A DNA stretch of 64,000 bases from Aneurinibacillus tyrosinisolvens. GTDB lineage: Bacteria > Bacillota > Bacilli > Aneurinibacillales > Aneurinibacillaceae. Shown one piece after another: positions 54,656-63,626 of the stretch (the first letter of the stretch is position 1; each line of letters opens with the position of its first letter). The notes beneath the pieces were generated by a model. The model saw only the letters and a program-made list of their open reading frames with translations. It was not told the DNA's origin and made no database searches. The stretch lies in NCBI RefSeq assembly GCF_001015055.1, contig NZ_BBWZ01000003.1:52091-116090 (forward strand), read 5' to 3'. Position numbers and translations under genes: made by a program.

Positions 54656-56081
54656 ATGTTTTTCCCTCCGTCTCTTTTACTTCCCAGGTGCGAACGTCAG
54701 TGAAATGGCCGGCAATCGCCGCCGCCGTAGCCATCTCAGGGCTGACAAGGTGCGTCCGTCCACCGCGTCCCTGGCGTCCCTCAAAATTCCGGTTGGAAGT
54801 GGATGCACAGCGTTCACCTGGTGAAAGAACATCCGGGTTCATAGCGAGGCACATGCTGCAGCCCGGCTCGCGCCATTCAAAACCGGCCTCGATGAAGATG
54901 TGGTGAAGCCCTTCTTGCTCCGCCTGCTCCTTTACCATCCCGGAGCCTGGAACAACAATAGCGCTTACCGTCGGAGCAACTTTATAGCCGTTCGCAATTT
55001 TTGCTACCGCCCGCAAATCTTCAATCCGCCCATTCGTGCATGAACCGATAAACACTTTATCAATGGCGATTTCAGAAATGGGTGTGTGCGGCTCGAGCCC
55101 CATGTAGGCGAGGGCATTCTGTGCTGCTTTCTGATCGTTTACGGATGTGAAATCTTCTACGGCAGGGACAATGCCGCTAATGCCGGTTCCCATGCCAGGG
55201 CTCGTTCCCCATGTAACCTGTGGTTCAATGGAAGCAGCCTCGATGACAACGCGTTTGTCGTACTGGGCGCCTTCATCCGTAGAGAGCGCTCTCCATGCTT
55301 CCACTGCTTTTTCCCACTCTTCCCCTTTAGGTGCAAACCGGCGGCCTTCAAGGTAGGCAAAGGTTGTCTCATCCGGTGCAATGAGTCCAGCTCTCGCACC
55401 GGCCTCAATCGACATGTTACAAACGGTCATGCGTTCTTCCATGGAGAGGGCGCGAATGGCTTCTCCTGTATATTCAATAACATATCCGGTCGCAAAATCA
55501 GTGCCCCATTTCGCGATAATGGCAAGGATAAGGTCCTTTGCGGTAACGCCGAGCGGCAGAGGGCCGTCCACATGAACTTCCATTGTTTTTGCTTTTTTCT
55601 GCTGTAAACACTGGGCAGCAAGAACGTGTTCGACTTCACTTGTGCCGATTCCGAATGCTAGAGCGCCGAATGCCCCATGTGTTGACGTGTGGCTGTCGCC
55701 GCAAACGATCGTTTTCCCAGGATGCGTTAAGCCAAGTTCAGGACCCATTACATGGACAACGCCCTGTTCCGGGCTGTTTAAATCGTAAAGGGTAATCCCG
55801 AATTCCCTGCAGTTTTCTGTTAGTGTTTCGATCTGCTGCCGTGAAATCGGATCTTCGATAGGGAGGGAGCGATCAGTTGTCGGGACATTGTGGTCCGCAG
55901 TAGCAAATGTTAATTCGGGTCTTCGAACCCGGCGGCCGCTCAGGCGAAGCCCTTCGAACGCCTGCGGTGATGTAACTTCATGAACGAGGTGCAGATCAAT
56001 ATATAGAAGGCTTGGTTTGTTTTCTTCTGCATAAACCACGTGGTTATCCCAAATTTTTTCAAACATCGTCCGTGCTTTCAT
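54642..56081 (-). CDS. leuC: 3-isopropylmalate dehydratase large subunit
   Basis: 479-residue aconitase-family subunit with a [4Fe-4S] cluster. Cluster cysteines sit in IGSCTNGR and [22 protein letters not shown] and the N-terminal [20 protein letters not shown] are typical LeuC. ATG 56081 follows GGGGAG; an upstream ATG at 56198 overlaps the LysR operator and is rejected. Divergent from a LysR regulator. Confidence 0.95.
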   Translation of the reverse strand: MKARTMFEKIWDNHVVYAEENKPSLLYIDLHLVHEVTSPQAFEGLRLSGRRVRRPELTFATADHNVPTTDRSLPIEDPISRQQIETLTENCREFGITLYDLNSPEQGVVHVMGPELGLTHPGKTIVCGDSHTSTHGAFGALAFGIGTSEVEHVLAAQCLQQKKAKTMEVHVDGPLPLGVTAKDLILAIIAKWGTDFATGYVIEYTGEAIRALSMEERMTVCNMSIEAGARAGLIAPDETTFAYLEGRRFAPKGEEWEKAVEAWRALSTDEGAQYDKRVVIEAASIEPQVTWGTSPGMGTGISGIVPAVEDFTSVNDQKAAQNALAYMGLEPHTPISEIAIDKVFIGSCTNGRIEDLRAVAKIANGYKVAPTVSAIVVPGSGMVKEQAEQEGLHHIFIEAGFEWREPGCSMCLAMNPDVLSPGERCASTSNRNFEGRQGRGGRTHLVSPEMATAAAIAGHFTDVRTWEVKETEGKTYGTV

Positions 56082-56186
56082 GCAATTCTCCCCTTTTGCT
56101 TTATGAATAATTATCATTTTTAGAATCTTTATATATGTTTTAACATAGAAAACGTAAATGTACAAAGATATAATATTTATAAAAGG

Positions 56187-56203
56187 TATAGGAATCACCT
56201 ATA
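56187..56203. promoter_or_regulatory. LysR-type operator (T-N11-A) between leuC and the LysR gene
   Basis: TATAGGAATCACCTATA is a perfect palindrome with 6-bp arms and a 5-bp centre, containing TAGG...CCTA in T-N11-A form. A -10 box TATAAT (56200-56205) for the LysR gene overlaps it. It fits autorepression plus control of leuCD. Confidence 0.7.
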
Positions 56204-56224
56204 ATGAAGCTGGGAGGAATGGAT

Positions 56225-57139
56225 ATGGAACTGCGCCAATTGCTGTATGCGGTGAGGATAGCTGAGGAACAGAGTTTTTCAAAAGCGGCCGAGAAGCTTC
56301 ACCTGGCACAGCCTTCGCTAAGCCAGCAAATCGCGAAGCTGGAAAGAGAGCTGGGGATTATATTGTTTGAACGATCAACGAATACACTGAAGCTAACCTA
56401 TGCGGGTGAGCGTTTTTTTGAATCAGCCGTGAAAATCCTGGACCAGGTGGAACAGCTGAAAAAAGAGATGGAGGATGTAGCCGAGCTGAAGAGGGGAACA
56501 CTTACAGTCGGCAGCCTGCCGATTACCGGCACACACATCCTGCCGCTTGTCCTGCCGATTTTTAAGAAAAACTACCCTGGTGTCGAAGTGAAGCTCATTG
56601 AGGAAGCGACGCGGACACTGGAGCAGCTGACGGCGCGCGGTACAACCGAGATGAGCCTCCTCACCCTGCCGGTTCAGGACCCGCATCTTGAATGGGAGGA
56701 GATTTGGCAGGAGGAAATTTTTCTCGCTGTCCCGCCCGATCACCCGTTAAGCGGGGAAAAGGAAGTTGCCGTAAAAGAACTGAAGAATGAAGCCTTTATT
56801 ATGTTGAAAAAAGGCCAGGGCTTTCGCACCCTGGCCGCAAAGTGGTGTGAGGAAGCCGGATTCACACCACGTGTTGTATTTGAAAGCAGCAACATTGAAA
56901 CGGTCAAGTCGCTGGTTGCTGCCGGAATGGGGATTGCCTATGTGCCATCGATGATGACACGGCACCAGAAAGCCGGCCTGTCGCCCGCTTACCTTTCCCT
57001 GCGAAATCCCCGGCCGTTCCGCACGCTTGTCATGGCCTACCGGAGGGGACGGTATCGCTCGCAGGCCGGACAGGCCTTTCTTAAAACGATAAAGGAGGTC
57101 CTGTCGCAGACTATGGAAGAATCGAACCTGAACTGGTAA
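56225..57139 (+). CDS. LysR family transcriptional regulator
   Basis: 304-residue regulator: N-terminal winged HTH (MELRQLLYAVRIAEEQSFSKAAEKLHLAQPSLSQQIAKLERELG), then a type 2 periplasmic-binding-like effector domain from about 90. ATG 56225 has 7-nt spacing from GGGAGG; earlier ATGs overlap that site. Divergent from leuCD with a T-N11-A box between. In the CitR/AlsR-like group; effector unknown, possibly a leucine-pathway intermediate. Its 3' end overlaps capA by 29 bp. Confidence 0.9.
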   Translation: MELRQLLYAVRIAEEQSFSKAAEKLHLAQPSLSQQIAKLERELGIILFERSTNTLKLTYAGERFFESAVKILDQVEQLKKEMEDVAELKRGTLTVGSLPITGTHILPLVLPIFKKNYPGVEVKLIEEATRTLEQLTARGTTEMSLLTLPVQDPHLEWEEIWQEEIFLAVPPDHPLSGEKEVAVKELKNEAFIMLKKGQGFRTLAAKWCEEAGFTPRVVFESSNIETVKSLVAAGMGIAYVPSMMTRHQKAGLSPAYLSLRNPRPFRTLVMAYRRGRYRSQAGQAFLKTIKEVLSQTMEESNLNW

Positions 57140-58187
57140 CCTTTGCTTTCAGCGATAAAGTATCCATGAAGCGAAGAAATTCCGCTTTTTCTTTTTCCGG
57201 CATCAGGAGTGGCTGCCCGTTTAAGATGCGGGCAGGCACGAGAGAAGCCCCGATTTTTTTGTTTTGTACGGTTACTTGCAAGATGGCGGTTTGATTTGAA
57301 CGGTCTGTTCCGTTCTTCGTAAAGACGAAGTTGCCAAGCGAATAAGCGATTAGCTTTCCCTTATACCATTCCACAGGCTGCATGATGTGAGGGTGGTGGC
57401 CGACAACAACGTCTGCGCCCAAATCAATCAATGTATGGCCCATCGATGTTTGGTAAGCCTCTGGTTTGGTCATTCTTTCCTTGCCCCAGTGAATGAAAAC
57501 AACAACAATGTCCGCCTTTTTGCGGGCTTCTTTGACCTTACTGTACATGAGCTTCGTATCGTACGCGCTTGCCAGGCCCGGTTTGCTGCTTGTCGCAAAC
57601 CAGGAGGAGCTGGGGAGAACCCGGCTGTAATTGAGGAATGCGACCGTTTGGCCGTTCTTCTTAATATAGCGGATGGCGGTTGCCTCGGCTGCATTTTTTC
57701 CGCCGCCGGCGTATGTAACATGCTGGGCCGATAAGTATTTCATTGTATCGAGGAGCGAGGCTGTACCGAAATCAAGCGAATGATTGTTCGCCAGTCCCAC
57801 GATATCATAGCCGGCATTAGCCATTGATTTTGCCATCGCCGGGCTGGAACGGAACGTATACTGCTTTGATTGTGCAGTTCCGCCTGTTGTAAGGGTAGTT
57901 TCCAGGTTCCCCATGGCGATATCTGCTTTTTCCAGCACAGGCTTTACTTTAGCAAATGGGTACGCAATCCCGTTTTTGTTAATTTGTGTAGCTACCGTCC
58001 CGGTAAACTGCATATCGCCTGTGAAAGCCATGGTAATCTTGCCGTCGTCTGCAGCTGCAGTGGGTGTGCTGCTGCTCTGTGCCTGCGCTGGTTCGTTTTG
58101 ATTTAACAATGCGCTTGTAAGAAGCAGGGTGCTCGCCAGCCCCAGCGCAATAAGTGAAACGCGTTTTTTCTTTTTTGTTACTTTCAT
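57111..58187 (-). CDS. Secreted CapA-family protein (poly-gamma-glutamate synthesis type)
   Basis: 358 residues. Signal peptide (about 1-36, LIALGLASTLLLTSALL), then a metallophosphatase-like CapA domain: MAFTGDMQFTGTV, MGNLETTLT, DIVGLANNHSLDFG, VVFIHWGKERMTKP, GADVVVGHHPHIMQPVEWYKGKLIAYSLGNFVF, with the family's His/Asp metal residues. No capBC genes are nearby, so the substrate may be another wall or capsule polymer. ATG 58187, after GGGAGAGGG. Convergent overlap with the LysR gene. Confidence 0.88.
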   Translation of the reverse strand: MKVTKKKKRVSLIALGLASTLLLTSALLNQNEPAQAQSSSTPTAAADDGKITMAFTGDMQFTGTVATQINKNGIAYPFAKVKPVLEKADIAMGNLETTLTTGGTAQSKQYTFRSSPAMAKSMANAGYDIVGLANNHSLDFGTASLLDTMKYLSAQHVTYAGGGKNAAEATAIRYIKKNGQTVAFLNYSRVLPSSSWFATSSKPGLASAYDTKLMYSKVKEARKKADIVVVFIHWGKERMTKPEAYQTSMGHTLIDLGADVVVGHHPHIMQPVEWYKGKLIAYSLGNFVFTKNGTDRSNQTAILQVTVQNKKIGASLVPARILNGQPLLMPEKEKAEFLRFMDTLSLKAKVTSSGSILP

Positions 58188-58402
58188 GATACTGCCCTCT
58201 CCCTTTCCTTGGTTACAATCTGGCTGAAAACGCTTCGCCCGCATTATTTGACGCATGGTGAAGGCGTTTTTGTTCCAGTGATCTGGAAAATTTTCTGGTA
58301 AGATTAGGTTTAGGGTGGGCAATGCGCCTGCTTCTAGCAATTAAGTATGGTCGCTGTCCCATTTGCATAGTAAGATAAGGGAGAAGAAAGGGGGGAAGGC
58401 AA

Positions 58403-58819
58403 TTGTTTTACTTTGTACTTACATTCCACTTGCTTGCCGTCGCAGCAAAACTTGCTGTCCTGTTCCTCATCCCCGGCTTGAAAAGTGTAGAACAGACGAA
58501 GCGTTTTCTCGGCATCTACCGGAAGACGGACCGCTATGCGGATATTGTCCTGTGGGCTACGGGGCTTGGCTTTTTCTTCGTCACCTCGTTTCAATATTTA
58601 ATGCAGATGTGGATGCTTGTCTCCATGCTTCTTTATATGTTTGTTTTCTATATGCTGAAGCGTTTCTTAATGAGAGGATTGACAGAAGTAGCGGAAAGCA
58701 AAAAGCTGCATGCGGAGAAAGAACTGAAATCGCTGCGTTTCCAGAATCTATGTGTGGGGCTTTTCTCCATTTTCATCATGGGGTGTATTGCTTTTATGAT
58801 GATAACAAAACCCTTCTAG
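58403..58819 (+). CDS. Small integral membrane protein, about 138 aa
   Basis: Four hydrophobic segments (about 3-22, 45-66, 67-84 and 118-134) with basic loops (EQTKRFLGIYRKTDR, LKRFLMRGLTEVAESKK). TTG start after GGGGGGAAGG. No recognised family, though it resembles small unassigned membrane proteins of Bacillales. A perfect terminator follows. Confidence 0.7.
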   Translation: MFYFVLTFHLLAVAAKLAVLFLIPGLKSVEQTKRFLGIYRKTDRYADIVLWATGLGFFFVTSFQYLMQMWMLVSMLLYMFVFYMLKRFLMRGLTEVAESKKLHAEKELKSLRFQNLCVGLFSIFIMGCIAFMMITKPF

Positions 58820-58824
58820 AAAAT

Positions 58825-58864
58825 AAAAGGCGCCGGTTCATTGTGGGTGAACCGGCGCCTTTTC
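58825..58864. terminator. Strong bidirectional terminator
   Basis: AAAAGGCGCCGGTTCA / TGAACCGGCGCCTTTT with a TTGTGGG loop; among the best in the window. Confidence 0.97.
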
Positions 58865-58950
58865 GTGAGGCCAGAAGAAAATATAGTTTTATACAAAATT
58901 TTCCTATTCGTACAGCGGCAGGATTGTGTATAATGGAGGAAGGCTGCTGC

Positions 58951-59169
58951 TTAGTTCACCCATTCGGCAACGATTTGTTTTGCCTCGTCAAGCTCGTTCT
59001 CATGAACATAAATCGCTGCACTCTTATCGAGAGAAACAGAGATTCCACGCTCTTCCAGGCGCTTTTTCATGGCCTGCAGGCGAAAATCGTTTCGATCAAA
59101 AAACACAACGACCCAGTCTTTTTCTTTTCTTGGGGAAGTACTCATTATTTCGCGTAGTTTTTTTAGCAT
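58951..59169 (-). CDS. Small DUF2007-like protein, 72 aa
   Basis: A short alpha/beta protein: WVVVFFDRNDFRLQAMKKRLEERGISVSL, then AAIYVHENELDEAKQIVAEW. The pattern (beta-strand, helix, GI-turn, strand, EA-helix) is that of DUF2007, a PII-like fold of unknown function. ATG 59169 follows AGGTGG. Divergent from the AbrB gene. Confidence 0.65.
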   Translation of the reverse strand: MLKKLREIMSTSPRKEKDWVVVFFDRNDFRLQAMKKRLEERGISVSLDKSAAIYVHENELDEAKQIVAEWVN

Positions 59170-59499
59170 CGTATAGTCACCACCTAAGAAGTTAATAGAA
59201 TAATTCAACTGCTTGTAAATAGAAGGACAAGTATATCATTCGGAAATAACATGCGGTTTCTGACCCTATGTAGAGCTCATTATTTTATCCCATTCATCGT
59301 CTCATGTTTTCCCGGACGAATCAATGTGCGAAAAGTGGCAATCCTACCGGGACCTGGTTCTTATGGGGAGAATACAAGTAAAAGGGACAATTTCCAATTA
59401 CATGCAATATTTGCACTGTTAAATTCATGTAGACTTGATAAAATTTATAGTAAGAAGTTTTCCTACATAGACATAGAAATCAATTGGAGGTATTGGAAT
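59170..59499. other. 330-bp divergent region before the AbrB-type gene
   Basis: AT-rich region between the DUF2007-like gene and the abrB-type gene. It contains the GGAGG ribosome site (59485-59489) and several weak -10-like boxes (TAAAAT, TATAGT) without a clear -35. No further gene seen. Confidence 0.45.
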
Positions 59500-59751
59500 A
59501 TGGCAATGAAAGCAACCGGAGTTGTTCGTAAGGTAGATGAACTGGGAAGGGTAGTTATTCCTATTGAGCTAAGACGCAACTTAGGCATTGCGGAAAAAGA
59601 CGGCTTGGAAATCTTCGTTGATGATGAGAAAATTATTTTAAAGCGTTATGCTCCTGCCTGCATCTTCTGTGATTCAGCTGACAATATTACAAGTTATAAA
59701 GGACGCAACATTTGCAGCGGCTGCCTTACTAACCTTAGAACAATCGAATAG
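59500..59751 (+). CDS. AbrB-family transition-state regulator with CxxC tail
   Basis: 83 residues. The N-terminal 52 residues are nearly AbrB (KATGVVRKVDELGRVVIPIELRRNLGIAEKDGLEIFVDDEKIILKRY). The C-terminal half is different from Bacillus AbrB/Abh: ACIFCDSADNITSYKGRNICSGCLTNL carries two CxxC pairs, likely a zinc ribbon. Such zinc variants occur in Paenibacillaceae. Probably a global repressor of stationary-phase genes. GGAGG then ATG 59500. Confidence 0.88.
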   Translation: MAMKATGVVRKVDELGRVVIPIELRRNLGIAEKDGLEIFVDDEKIILKRYAPACIFCDSADNITSYKGRNICSGCLTNLRTIE

Positions 59752-59764
59752 AAGCGAAACAAAT

Positions 59765-59800
59765 AAAAAAACAAGCCGGCGTGCACTGGCTTGTTTTTTT
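59765..59800. terminator. Rho-independent terminator
   Basis: AAAAAAACAAGCC / GGCTTGTTTTTTT, after the AbrB-type gene. Confidence 0.92.
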
Positions 59801-59865
59801 ATTTGTTTATTTTTTATTTGTATGGAAAAGCGCTGCATGCCTTAGAGACGGCGTCCTGCGCGCTG

Positions 59866-60144
59866 CTATTCAGTATTATCCTTTTTGTCTTTCCGTTTGT
59901 CCTGCATTTTTTTGTATTCTTCCATCAGCCTGCGGAGCACTTCATCCGACACTTCGACAAAACAATCCAGCTCCCTCATCGTAACAAGGCACTGGCTTGC
60001 GCCGTCAATCGTTGTAAAGCGAAATAAAATTTTACCGCCTGGAAGCACGTTCGCTACTTCCCAGATGAATTTTGTTCCTGTTTTGTATCGTTTTCCCCGT
60101 CCGTAAACCGGATGAAAGGGACGGAAATTCTCCACCACCCACAT
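59866..60144 (-). CDS. Small hypothetical protein, 92 aa
   Basis: MWVVENFRPFHPVYGRGKRYKTGTKFIWEVANVLPGGKILFRFTTIDG... with a beta-rich start and a Lys/Asp-rich C-terminal helix. AGGAGGGG lies 5 nt before the ATG; an earlier in-frame ATG at 60162 is too near that site. No family recognised. It lies between the AbrB gene and the palindromic repeat at dinG. Confidence 0.6.
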   Translation of the reverse strand: MWVVENFRPFHPVYGRGKRYKTGTKFIWEVANVLPGGKILFRFTTIDGASQCLVTMRELDCFVEVSDEVLRRLMEEYKKMQDKRKDKKDNTE

Positions 60145-60265
60145 GATGTCCCCTCCTATCAATGCCAGGCATGCGACTCTTGCACTATCCTAATTGCATT
60201 GTATGCATAGGAGGGGAAAGGAGGAACACGCGCAGCGAAGGAGCGGGTTTACCTTGTAAAGAAAA

Positions 60266-60347
60266 CTTGGCTAGCGCCAAGCCGCAGGCGCTGGCGATCG
60301 CCTTAGTTGCCCTTATGTAGATAAGAAAGTTATACTTTCTTATCTAC
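60266..60347 (+). repeat. Palindromic repeat element at the dinG 3' end
   Basis: Two perfect inverted repeats in 80 bp: AGCGCC/GGCGCT (60273-60292, with a central AAGCCGCA) and GTAGATAAGAAAGT/ACTTTCTTATCTAC (60317-60347). The right palindrome includes the dinG stop codon, so the element seems to have landed at the gene end. Its modular structure is like interspersed palindromic repeats in Bacillales; copies elsewhere cannot be checked here. Confidence 0.6.
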
Positions 60348-62385
60348 CAAAAAAGCGGCGGACGGCATTCAAATCTGTTTCCAGAGGGGCGGGGGGAAGG
60401 CTGGCTAGAATTTGGTTTCCATATCGTTTCTTATGAATGCGCGAATCAAGAATAATGACCATCCCCCGGTCGCTGCGTGTTCGGATGAGCCTGCCGAATC
60501 CCTGTTTTAGCCGGAGGATGGAGAAGGGAAGCATGTATTCAGCAAAGCTGTTCCGGTTAAGCTTTTCAAGCCGTTCGGTCCTTGCCCGGGTTAGCGGATC
60601 GCTTGGTACAGGAAACGGCAGCTTAGCGATAACCACGCAAATCAGGTCCTCTCCCGGAACATCTACGCCTTCCCAGAATGATTCGCAGCCGAACAGAACT
60701 CCGTTTGTGTCGCTGCGGAACTGCTGCAGCATTTGTTCGCGGGACACATCCGGGCTGTGCAGGATACCCGTCAGCCCGTGTTTGTCCAGCCAGGGCTGCA
60801 TTTCCTCATAAACGCGGTTCATCTGCGTATACGAAGTAAACAGGAGAAATGTACGGCCGCGTGTCGCCGCCACAATTTCCTTCATCGCTGCTGTAAGAAA
60901 AGCTTCGAAATTCTGCTCGGTCGGGGCGGGCACGTCATCCGGAACGAGCAGAACAGCCTGCTCTTCATAAGAAAAAGGGCTGGGCGTCTCCATTGATTCA
61001 TAGTCATCGATTCCCATACGCCCGGCTACAAAGGAAAAGTCTCCCTGCGTTGTCAGGGTAGCGGACGTCATAATGACGGTTTTATCGCTGAATAGATCCC
61101 GCCGCAGCAAATCGCTTACATCAATCGGCGCCGAATACAGGTGCAGCAGGGAAGCCCATGCCAGGTCATCGCGTACGGTGCCTGCCTCCTTCGTTTCTTC
61201 ATACGCCGCCCACGTTGCCCATTCTTCCGGCGATTGATTCAACAGCACATGGGAGAGCATGGCGTCCATTTGTTCGATTTGCGTAATGTAGCGGCCCATG
61301 CCGATGACCGTCTCGCTCTCGCCCTCCTGCAGTTCAAGCTGCTTTCTTTTATCTATGAATGCCTGCTTCCACTCTTTAAAGTAGATTTTATATTCATCTG
61401 TATCCGTCACGCTTTTCTTCAGCAAGTATTCATTCTGCGGGCGCTCGGCCAGCGCGCGTGAAAGGGGCGCAAACAGCTCAGCCAGCCGAATCGTTATCCG
61501 GACCCGAATGCCTTCAATTTGCTGGTGGAGCTGCGGGTCATCGATTTGCTTCGCCCAGTGGGCGCGCCTTCTTAGAAAACGCTGGAACAGCTTGTCGATT
61601 TCATCGATGCTTACATGGTACGTATACTGCTTTGTTACCTGGTCCTCCACACGGTGTGCCTCATCCATGATGACTGCATCATAGGCAGGGAGAATGCTGG
61701 CCCCCTGATTGCGTAAAATAAGATCGGTGAAGAACAGGGCGTGGTTGACGATAATGACCTGCGCATCCTGCAGCTTTTTGCGCGCATTCTGGATGAAGCA
61801 TTCTTTATGGAAGGGGCTGTTTTTACCCATGCAATCCTCGCCGTCCCCCTGAATCGCGGAGAAAACAGCGGGGGAGAGCGGAAAAGGAATTTCGTCACGA
61901 TCGCCTTTCCTCAGGGAAGGAAGCTTCTGTTTTAAGCGTTCGAGTTGTGCCGCCTCCTTCTTTTCCTCCTTAAGTGTTGCATCGATCAGCTCCTGAAATC
62001 TTCGCTTGCAAATATAGTTGCCCCTGCCTTTGGCGAGCTCGTAACGGAAGTCTTCCGCCAGATCGGGCGCCACTTGTTCGAGGACTGTTTTTACCATTGG
62101 GAGCTCCTTCTCAAGGAGCTGCTGCTGCAGGGTGATCGTGTTGGTCGAAATGATAACCCTCTTCTCGTTTCTAAGGGCCCAGAGGGCGGCCGGCAGCGTA
62201 TATCCGAACGATTTTCCGGTTCCTGTACCTGCCTCGATCAGTCCATGCTGCCCCTGGTTGAGGCATTCGAGGACCAGGTTGGTCATTTTAAACTGTGCCA
62301 TCCGGGGCTGGTAGTTCGGCAGATGGCTGGACAGGACCCCGCCCCGCTTTAGAATGGTATGGAGAGTTTTCGAATACTTCTTCAT
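60340..62385 (-). CDS. dinG: DinG/YoaA-family ATP-dependent DNA helicase
   Basis: 681-residue XPD-like superfamily 2 helicase. Walker A EAGTGTGKSFGY, DEAH in IMDEAHRVED, motif IV-VI region FWEGVDVPGEDL and GRLIRTRSDRG. The Fe-S domain has Cys126 (NYIC), Cys185 and Cys196 in the C-x4-S-x5-C spacing, with Ser190 where DinG has its third cysteine. The rest is complete, including an arch domain. Acts on D-loop, R-loop or damaged DNA. ATG start; the stop overlaps a palindromic repeat. Confidence 0.9.
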   Translation of the reverse strand: MKKYSKTLHTILKRGGVLSSHLPNYQPRMAQFKMTNLVLECLNQGQHGLIEAGTGTGKSFGYTLPAALWALRNEKRVIISTNTITLQQQLLEKELPMVKTVLEQVAPDLAEDFRYELAKGRGNYICKRRFQELIDATLKEEKKEAAQLERLKQKLPSLRKGDRDEIPFPLSPAVFSAIQGDGEDCMGKNSPFHKECFIQNARKKLQDAQVIIVNHALFFTDLILRNQGASILPAYDAVIMDEAHRVEDQVTKQYTYHVSIDEIDKLFQRFLRRRAHWAKQIDDPQLHQQIEGIRVRITIRLAELFAPLSRALAERPQNEYLLKKSVTDTDEYKIYFKEWKQAFIDKRKQLELQEGESETVIGMGRYITQIEQMDAMLSHVLLNQSPEEWATWAAYEETKEAGTVRDDLAWASLLHLYSAPIDVSDLLRRDLFSDKTVIMTSATLTTQGDFSFVAGRMGIDDYESMETPSPFSYEEQAVLLVPDDVPAPTEQNFEAFLTAAMKEIVAATRGRTFLLFTSYTQMNRVYEEMQPWLDKHGLTGILHSPDVSREQMLQQFRSDTNGVLFGCESFWEGVDVPGEDLICVVIAKLPFPVPSDPLTRARTERLEKLNRNSFAEYMLPFSILRLKQGFGRLIRTRSDRGMVIILDSRIHKKRYGNQILASLPPAPLETDLNAVRRFFGR

Positions 62386-62515
62386 ATGATCCCTGCATTT
62401 CTATTAAAAGTCGCTACCTTCTATCCTATCATATTCCGGGAGAAAGAGTTGGAACGTTACAGCATATGATTTCGTAGAGAATAGAAAATTAATAATGGAG
62501 AGGAACGATGCGAGC

Positions 62516-63220
62516 ATGAACCGGTATTCAATTGAACAATTTTTGAATGAAACGGAGCAGAAGAACAGGGGGGAGGGCTTATTCGAAATGGAGGGCCCTC
62601 ACATGCTGGAAGTGAATCTGGAGGGGCGGGTTTGGACGAAGCTCGGTTCTATGGTGGCCTACCAGGGACAGATTAAATTTTCCCGGGAAGGAATACTCGA
62701 ACACGGCATCGGAAGAATGCTGAAGAAAGCAGTGTCAGGGGAAGGAGCAAGCTTAACAAAGGCGGAAGGCCGGGGGCGGCTTTACCTGGCGGATCAAGGG
62801 AAAAGAATTACGATTTTGCGGCTCGATAATGAATCGATTTATGTGAACGGAAATGATCTGCTCGCTTTTGAGGAAGGGATGAAGTGGGACATTAAGTTAA
62901 TGAAACGAATCACAGGCATGATGGCTGGCGGATTGTTCAATGTGAAGATATCGGGCAGCGGCATGATTGCCATCACGTCGCACTATGAGCCGATGACTCT
63001 GCGCGTGTCCCCCGGCAGTCCGGTCATTACGGATCCGAATGCCACGGTTGCCTGGTCAGGGACGCTGCAGCCGGAATTCCAAACCGATATTTCGCTGCGT
63101 ACTTTTATCGGCAGAGGCAGCGGCGAATCGATCCAACTGCGTTTCGAAGGCACGGGATTTGTTGTCGTGCAGCCGTATGAAGAAGTATACTACCAATCAG
63201 GAGGAAGCTCTTCAGTATAG
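62516..63220 (+). CDS. AIM24 family protein
   Basis: 234-residue beta-rich protein of the AIM24 (TraPB-like) family: LEVNLEGRVWTKLGSMVAYQGQIKFSREG and the C-terminal FQTDISLRTFIGRGSGESIQLRFEGTGFVVVQPYEE. The bacterial role is unknown; mitochondrial Aim24 acts at the inner membrane. ATG 62516 has GGAGAGGA 11 nt upstream. Divergent from dinG. Confidence 0.88.
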   Translation: MNRYSIEQFLNETEQKNRGEGLFEMEGPHMLEVNLEGRVWTKLGSMVAYQGQIKFSREGILEHGIGRMLKKAVSGEGASLTKAEGRGRLYLADQGKRITILRLDNESIYVNGNDLLAFEEGMKWDIKLMKRITGMMAGGLFNVKISGSGMIAITSHYEPMTLRVSPGSPVITDPNATVAWSGTLQPEFQTDISLRTFIGRGSGESIQLRFEGTGFVVVQPYEEVYYQSGGSSSV

Positions 63221-63267
63221 CTCCGTGTAATTGATGGATAAAACTTGATGTTAAAAGGAGAAATCGT

Positions 63268-63606
63268 ATGGAAAACAAAGTGATTTTACTTGCTTCGGAC
63301 CAATTGGGCAAGGGGGATGCTGAACTTGGTGAGAATGTACTGGAAACGTTTTTTACCCTGTTAAAGCAAAATGAACAGAAGCCGGCCGCCATCTTTTGCA
63401 TGAACCGCGGCGTGCTTGCCCTGACGGATCAATCGCTTGTCTGTGTTCACCTGAAAGAGCTTGCGGAGCGGGGGGTTCCCGTGCTGGCGTGTAAGACGTG
63501 TGTGGATTATTATGGGGTACAGGATAAGCTGCTGGCCGGTGAAATTTCCGCTATGAACTACTTCATCGAACTGGCCGGCAGGCATGAAGTCCTCACTCTC
63601 TCGTAA
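63268..63606 (+). CDS. YedF-like DsrE-family protein (sulfurtransferase-like)
   Basis: 112 residues with the DsrE/YedF C-terminal fold: VILLASDQLGKGDAELGENVLETFFTLL, IFCMNRGVLAL, and VPVLACKTCVDYYGVQDKLLAGE, whose CKTC pair fits sulfur transfer. YedF is linked to selenium metabolism in some Gram-positives. It lacks the N-terminal TusA-like domain of long YedF proteins. Confidence 0.8.
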   Translation: MENKVILLASDQLGKGDAELGENVLETFFTLLKQNEQKPAAIFCMNRGVLALTDQSLVCVHLKELAERGVPVLACKTCVDYYGVQDKLLAGEISAMNYFIELAGRHEVLTLS

Positions 63607-63626
63607 AGCCGGGCGGGTGCATCGAT

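Noticed and set aside
56082..56224. T-box leader for leuC
   Set aside because: The gap is too short and has no T-box AGGGTGGNACCGCG-type sequence.
58363..59157. 264-codon plus-strand frame over the small membrane gene
   Set aside because: Out of frame with a well-supported membrane protein, Cys-rich, and runs through a strong terminator.
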